Shown one piece after another: positions 60,008 to 64,000 of a stretch of DNA of 64,000 bases (position 1 is the first letter of the stretch; each line of letters starts with the position of its first letter). The notes beneath the pieces were generated by a model. That model had not been told where the DNA came from. It saw nothing but the letters and a program-made list of their open reading frames with translations, and did not search any database. The position numbers and the translations under genes are program-made. Origin of the DNA: Variovorax paradoxus (GTDB lineage Bacteria; Pseudomonadota; Gammaproteobacteria; Burkholderiales; Burkholderiaceae_C); NCBI RefSeq assembly GCF_902712855.1, contig NZ_LR743507.1:916001-980000 (forward strand). Direction: 5' to 3'.

Positions 60008-61138
60008 TCAGGTCCGGACCTTGCCGTCGCCCGTGAGCATCGACAGCTCGACGAACTTCGATGCCACGTGGTTCTTGGCCGAGAACGACACCTCGAAGCC
60101 GCCGAAGGCCTGGCGGTCGATGCTTTCCAGCCCGGCGACGAGGCCTTCGCGCGTCGGCTTGCCCGGCGCCTTGCGCAGGCCTTCCGTCAGCACCTTGGCC
60201 GCCAGGTAGCCCTCGAGGCCCGAGAAATTGGCGGTGGCGCCGTTGCCGGCCTTGCGCACCGCCTCGGTGAATTCACGTGCCAGCGCGTTGGCCTGGTTGA
60301 AGGGCGAGGGCATCACCTGCGTCACCATCACGCCCGCGGCGTCCTTGCCGAGCTCGTCCGACAGGGCCTGCGTGCCCACGAAGGACAGGTTGAAGAAGGT
60401 GCCGCCGAAGCCGGCCTTGCGCGCCTCGCGGATGAAGGCCGCGCAGGCCTTGTAGGCACCCACTTGCACCACCGCGTCGGGCCGCGCGGCCATGACGTTC
60501 TTCACCGCCTGCGCCACGTCGGCCGAGTTGCGCTCCACCGTGCCGAGCGCCACCGGCTTGAGCTGCTGTTCGCCGAGCGCCAGCGTCACGCCGTCGAGGC
60601 CGGCCTTGCCGTAGGCGTCGTTCTGGTAGAAGACCGCGATCTTCTTCAGTCCCAGGTGGGTGAGCTGCTTGACCATCAGCGCCGTCTCGTCGTTGTAGGA
60701 GGCGCGCAGGTGGAACACGTTCTTCTGGAAGGGCTCGCGCAGGGACATCGCGCCCGTGAGCGGGGCGATGAACGGCACCTTGTCCTTCACCGCCAGCGGC
60801 AGCGCCGCCAGGCTGGTCGGCGTGCCGACGTAGCCGAACAGCGCGAACACGTCCTCGTCGATCAGCTTCTGCGTGTTGGCCGCGCAGCGGTCGGGCTCGT
60901 AGCCGTCGTCGAGGTTCTTGATCACCACGTTGCGGCGGCCCGGCTGGGCGTTGTACTGGTCCAGGAACAGCCTGGCGCCCTGGTGGAACTGCAGCCCCAG
61001 CTGCGCGGAAGGGCCGGTGAACGGCGCCGACTGGCCGAGCACCAGCGGCGTGTCGCCCTGCGCGCGGGCGATGCCGAAGCCGCCCAGCGCCGCGGCCGCG
61101 CCTGCGGCCAAAGAAAAATGTCGTCGATTCATCGTCAT
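60008..61138 (-). CDS. branched-chain amino acid-type ABC substrate-binding protein (LivK-like)
   Basis: 376 aa from the ATG at 61138 (GGGAGGGGG 8 nt upstream). The leader has a twin-arginine-like start (MNRRHFSLAAGAAAALGGFG). The receptor fold is LVLGQSAPFTGPSAQLGLQF, with VFALFGYVGTPTSLAALPLA and KIAVFYQNDAYGKAGLDGV. It resembles Liv-type receptors used for amino acids, amides, urea or aromatic acids. No permease or ATPase is near. It is divergent from the molybdopterin oxidoreductase, 51 bp between starts. Confidence 0.86.
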   Translation of the reverse strand: MTMNRRHFSLAAGAAAALGGFGIARAQGDTPLVLGQSAPFTGPSAQLGLQFHQGARLFLDQYNAQPGRRNVVIKNLDDGYEPDRCAANTQKLIDEDVFALFGYVGTPTSLAALPLAVKDKVPFIAPLTGAMSLREPFQKNVFHLRASYNDETALMVKQLTHLGLKKIAVFYQNDAYGKAGLDGVTLALGEQQLKPVALGTVERNSADVAQAVKNVMAARPDAVVQVGAYKACAAFIREARKAGFGGTFFNLSFVGTQALSDELGKDAAGVMVTQVMPSPFNQANALAREFTEAVRKAGNGATANFSGLEGYLAAKVLTEGLRKAPGKPTREGLVAGLESIDRQAFGGFEVSFSAKNHVASKFVELSMLTGDGKVRT

Positions 61139-61189
61139 GTTCAAAACCCCCTCCCGCGCTCTGGCACGCGCACAAATTAGACTTGCCCG

Positions 61190-63265
61190 ATGCCCCACGC
61201 ACCGGATTCCCTGCTCGAAGAAGCACCCCCCGAAGCGGCCTCCCGGCCGGTCGTAGAGACCGTGCTCGGCGCCTGCCCCCACGACTGCCCGGACACCTGC
61301 GCGCTCGTCACCACTGTCAAGGACGGGGTGGCGGTGAAGCTGCAGGGCAATGCCGCGCATTCGCACACCGGCGGCGTGCTTTGCACCAAGGTGTCCCGCT
61401 ACATCGAGCGCAACGACCACGCCGAAAGGCTGTTGCAGCCGCTCAAACGCGTCGGTCCCAAGGGTTCCGGCCAGTTCGAGCCGGTGAGCTGGGACGACGC
61501 GCTGGACGACATCGCCGCGCATCTTGAAGTATTACAGGGAAAACCCGAAGTCATTGTCCCCTACAGCTATGCGGGCACCATGGGTCTGGTCCAGGGCGAG
61601 TCGATGGACCGCCGCTTCTTTCACAAGCTGGGTGCCTCGCTGCTCGATCGCACGATCTGCTCCATGGCCGGCGGCGAGGCCATGGTCTACACGCTGGGCG
61701 GCAAGGTCGGCATGCGCATCGAGTTCTTCGCCGAGGCGAAGCTGATCCTGATCTGGGGCAGCAACTCGATCGCCAGCAACCTGCATTTCTGGCGCCATGT
61801 GCAGGTGGCCAAGCGTGCGGGCGCACGGGTGGTGTGCATCGACCCGCGCAAGACCGAGACCGCCGACAAGTGCGACGAGCATGTCGCGCTGCTGCCGGGC
61901 ACCGACGCGGCGCTGGCGCTGGCCATGATGCACGAGCTCATCGTGCACGACTGGCTCGACCACGACTACATCGCCGCCCACACGCTGGGCTTCGAGCAGC
62001 TGCGCGAGCGCGCGTTGCAGTGGCCGCCGTCGCGGGCGGCCGAGGTCTGCGGCATTCCCGAAGAACAGATCGTGGCCCTGGCCAAGGCCTACGGCACCAC
62101 GAAGCCCGCTGCCATCCGCCTGAACTACGGCATGCAGCGCGTGCGCGGCGGCGGCAACGCGGCGCGCGCGGTGGCCTGCCTGCCGGCGCTGGTGGGCGCG
62201 TGGCGCGAGCGCGCAGGCGGCGTGCTGCTGAGCAGTTCGGGCCACTACCCGGTCGACCGCGCGGCGCTGCAGCGGCCCGATCTGCTGGCCGGGCGCCGTC
62301 CGCGCACCATCAACATGAGCACCATCGGCGACGCGCTGCTGGACACCGCCAACCCGGTGAAGGCCATCGTGGTCTACAACAGCAATCCGGTGGCCGTGGC
62401 GCCCGAGTCGGCCAAGGTGGTGGCGGGCTTCGCGCGCGAAGACCTGTTCACCGTGGTGCTGGAGCAGTTCCGCACCGACACCGCCGACTACGCCGACTAC
62501 CTGCTGCCCGCCACCACGCAGCTGGAGCACTGGGACATCCACTGCAGCTATGGCCATACCGACGTGCTGCTCAACCGCCCGGCCGTGGCGCCGCGCGGCG
62601 AGGCCCGCAGCAATGCCTGGGTGTTCCGCGAACTGGCGCGCCGCATGGGCTTCACCGAGCCCTGCTTCTCCGACTCCGATGAAACGCTGTGCCGCACCGC
62701 CTTCGCCGGGGACGCCATCGACTTCGCCGAACTGCTCGCGCAGGGCTTCACCAGCGTGAAGCTGGCCGAGGCCCCCTACGCCGAGGGTGGGTTCCCCACG
62801 CCGTCGGGCCGCTGCGAATTCTTCAGCGCCCGGCTGGAAGCCATGGGCCAGAACGGCGTGCCCGACCACGTTCCCAACTGGGAGCCGGCCGGCAGTTCGG
62901 CCGAGTTTCCGTTGGCCATGATCTCGCCGCCGGCGCGCAACTTCCTGAACTCGACCTTCGTCAACGTGACCAGCCTGCGCGCCATCGAGGTCGAACCGCT
63001 GCTGGAGATCAACGAGGCCGATGCCGCCGCGCGCGGCATCGAGGACGGCGCGCTGGTGCGCGTGTTCAATCAGCGCGGCGAGCACCGCTGCCGCGCCGAG
63101 GTCTCGCGCCGCGCGCGCCAGGGCGTGGTTCACGGCATGGGCATCTGGTGGCGCAAGCTCGGCGTGGACGGCACCAACGTCAACGAACTCACGAGCCAAC
63201 GCCTCACCGACATCGGGCGCGGCCCGACCTTCTACGACTGCCTCGTCGAGGTCGAAGCCGCATGA
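61190..63265 (+). CDS. molybdopterin-dependent oxidoreductase (MopB superfamily, formate dehydrogenase/thiosulfate reductase-like)
   Basis: 691 aa, shorter than FdhA-type enzymes. The N-terminal [4Fe-4S] motif is CPHDCPDTC followed by Cys in GGVLCTKV. The bis-MGD fold includes ICSMAGGEAMVYTLGG, LIWGSNSIASNLHFWRHVQ, VVCIDPRKTETADKCDE and the C-terminal dinucleotide domain (SPPARNFLNSTFVN). No Tat leader, Fe-S partner or membrane subunit is nearby, so it is probably a cytosolic enzyme. The residue at the Mo ligand position is not clear. Its TGA overlaps the next ATG. Confidence 0.87.
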   Translation: MPHAPDSLLEEAPPEAASRPVVETVLGACPHDCPDTCALVTTVKDGVAVKLQGNAAHSHTGGVLCTKVSRYIERNDHAERLLQPLKRVGPKGSGQFEPVSWDDALDDIAAHLEVLQGKPEVIVPYSYAGTMGLVQGESMDRRFFHKLGASLLDRTICSMAGGEAMVYTLGGKVGMRIEFFAEAKLILIWGSNSIASNLHFWRHVQVAKRAGARVVCIDPRKTETADKCDEHVALLPGTDAALALAMMHELIVHDWLDHDYIAAHTLGFEQLRERALQWPPSRAAEVCGIPEEQIVALAKAYGTTKPAAIRLNYGMQRVRGGGNAARAVACLPALVGAWRERAGGVLLSSSGHYPVDRAALQRPDLLAGRRPRTINMSTIGDALLDTANPVKAIVVYNSNPVAVAPESAKVVAGFAREDLFTVVLEQFRTDTADYADYLLPATTQLEHWDIHCSYGHTDVLLNRPAVAPRGEARSNAWVFRELARRMGFTEPCFSDSDETLCRTAFAGDAIDFAELLAQGFTSVKLAEAPYAEGGFPTPSGRCEFFSARLEAMGQNGVPDHVPNWEPAGSSAEFPLAMISPPARNFLNSTFVNVTSLRAIEVEPLLEINEADAAARGIEDGALVRVFNQRGEHRCRAEVSRRARQGVVHGMGIWWRKLGVDGTNVNELTSQRLTDIGRGPTFYDCLVEVEAA

Positions 63266-64000
63266 GGCTTACCCCCAGGCTTCGCGCACTTCGTGCCGCA
63301 ACGCCTGCCCCCTCGCACGGGGCGACACCCGCAGCCCGGCAGAGCCGGTTTCGCGGTGTTGCACGAAGAGTCCTGCCCTGCCTTGCGCTGCTCGCCCTGA
63401 CCGGCTGTGCCGACCTGGGCTACTACTGGCAGTCGGCCAGCGGCCACATCGGCATCATGCGGGCGGCCAAGCCCGTGCCCGAGTGGCTGGCCGACCCGGC
63501 GGTGTCGGCGGCGCTGAAGGCCAAGCTCGAGCTCACGCAGCGCATCCGCAGCTTCGCCACGGCGCAGCTCGGCCTGCCCGACAACCCGAGCTACAAGTCG
63601 TACGCCGACCTGCACCGCGCCGCCGCGGTATGGAACGTGGTGGCCGCGCCGCCGTACTCGCTCACGCTCAAGAGCTGGTGCTTTCCGGTGGCGGGCTGCG
63701 TGGGCTACCGCGGCTATTACGACGAGGCCGCCGCCAGGGCCGAGGCCGAGACGCAGAAGACGAACGGCATGGAAGTGGCCGTGTACCCCGTGCCCGCGTA
63801 CTCCACGCTCGGCTGGATGAACTGGGCCGGCGGCGATCCGCTGCTGTCCACCTTCATCGGCTACCCCGAAGGCGAACTCGCGCGCCTCGTGTTCCACGAG
63901 CTGGCGCACCAGGTGCTCTACGTGTCCGGCGACACGGTGTTCAACGAGTCGTACGCCACCGCCGTTGAGCGCATCGGCGGCGCGATGTGGCTGCAGCGCG
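63262..64000 (+). CDS. putative aminopeptidase lipoprotein (PF10023-like), partial; N-terminus encoded by a repeat element
   Basis: 246 codons before the right edge. The ATG at 63262 overlaps the previous stop (ATGA). The first 35 residues (MRLTPRLRALRAATPAPSHG and on) are translated from copy 6 of the structured repeat, then comes a hydrophobic core and the lipobox LTGC near residue 47. No other ATG, GTG or TTG lies in frame before the lipobox. The mature part has YYWQSASGHIGIM and a zinc-type HELAHQVLY with later NESYATAVE, as in the putative aminopeptidase family. It is probably an anchored envelope peptidase. Confidence 0.78.
   Translation, partial: MRLTPRLRALRAATPAPSHGATPAARQSRFRGVARRVLPCLALLALTGCADLGYYWQSASGHIGIMRAAKPVPEWLADPAVSAALKAKLELTQRIRSFATAQLGLPDNPSYKSYADLHRAAAVWNVVAAPPYSLTLKSWCFPVAGCVGYRGYYDEAAARAEAETQKTNGMEVAVYPVPAYSTLGWMNWAGGDPLLSTFIGYPEGELARLVFHELAHQVLYVSGDTVFNESYATAVERIGGAMWLQR
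63272..63360 (+). repeat. stop-codon-adjacent structured repeat, copy 6 (translated)
   Basis: CCCCCAGGCTTCGCGCACTT start, 6 nt after the oxidoreductase stop, ending TTTCGCGGTGTT. Unlike the other copies it lies inside a coding region: it is in frame with the ATG at 63262 and encodes most of the N-terminal segment before a lipoprotein signal. Confidence 0.83.

Noticed and set aside
1..64000. tRNA, rRNA, prophage, insertion sequence or integron features
   Set aside because: No cloverleaf-like gene, transposase, integrase or att-type repeat was recognised anywhere in the window.

Overview
The window is a stretch of chromosome from a GC-rich betaproteobacterium. Gene families, codon use and gene order look like Comamonadaceae, most probably Variovorax or a close relative; this is inferred from family resemblance, since no rRNA marker is present. 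Genes are densely packed, often with ATGA or GTGA stop/start overlaps. I see no phage, insertion sequence, CRISPR array, tRNA or rRNA.

Layout. 1-3564 (minus): a lipid-transport ABC system (STAS-MlaE permease, ATPase, MCE protein, partial lipoprotein). 3747-6310: a LysR regulator divergent from methylmalonate-semialdehyde dehydrogenase. 6480-13834: a giant alpha-2-macroglobulin-like protein and a GMC oxidoreductase. 13842-18376: cupin, AraC regulator, Tat-type perhydrolase-like enzyme, and a TetR/drug-efflux pair with a clear tet-like operator. 18523-21309: a rare three-enzyme fusion (GH19 muramidase/chitinase, papain-like protease, alpha/beta hydrolase). 21561-29669: an ABC importer plus a three-subunit FAD/Fe-S dehydrogenase resembling opine oxidase or hydroxyproline dehydrogenase, with a divergent IclR regulator. 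29720-36564: two small proteins, then ALDH7-type dehydrogenase, amino-acid binding protein, aminotransferase and a TPP-dependent decarboxylase-like enzyme, which read as an amino acid -> 2-oxo acid -> aldehyde -> acid route. 36680-39419: nitrogen-regulated ammonium transporter and a TSUP exporter. 39832-41845: TctA/TctB tricarboxylate transporter. 42042-44609: RNA-handling genes (RRM protein, DUF3820, SUI1/YciH, RhlE). 44619-52279: two small barrel proteins and a minus-strand acyl-CoA operon (two acyl-CoA dehydrogenases, SDR, biotin-dependent carboxylase alpha and beta) resembling the acyclic terpene (atu) pathway. 52351-63265: MHYT sensor, beta-propeller lipoprotein, DUF445 protein, ArgE-type deacylase, hippurate hydrolase-like amidohydrolase, M14-like protein, Liv-type binding protein and a molybdopterin oxidoreductase. 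A putative aminopeptidase lipoprotein runs off the right edge.

Two repeat families run through the window. One is a structured element of about 90 bp that begins 4 to 11 nt after a stop codon, always in the same orientation to the gene before it (2298, 32448, 36571, 39458-39831 as four units, 59899, 63272). At 63272 it is read in frame and supplies the N-terminus of a lipoprotein. The other is a REP/BIME-like palindrome family (21353-21551, 23845-23942, 27431-27454, 34749-34856), partly inside operons. With the three-enzyme fusion, the stop-codon element is the most unusual thing here.
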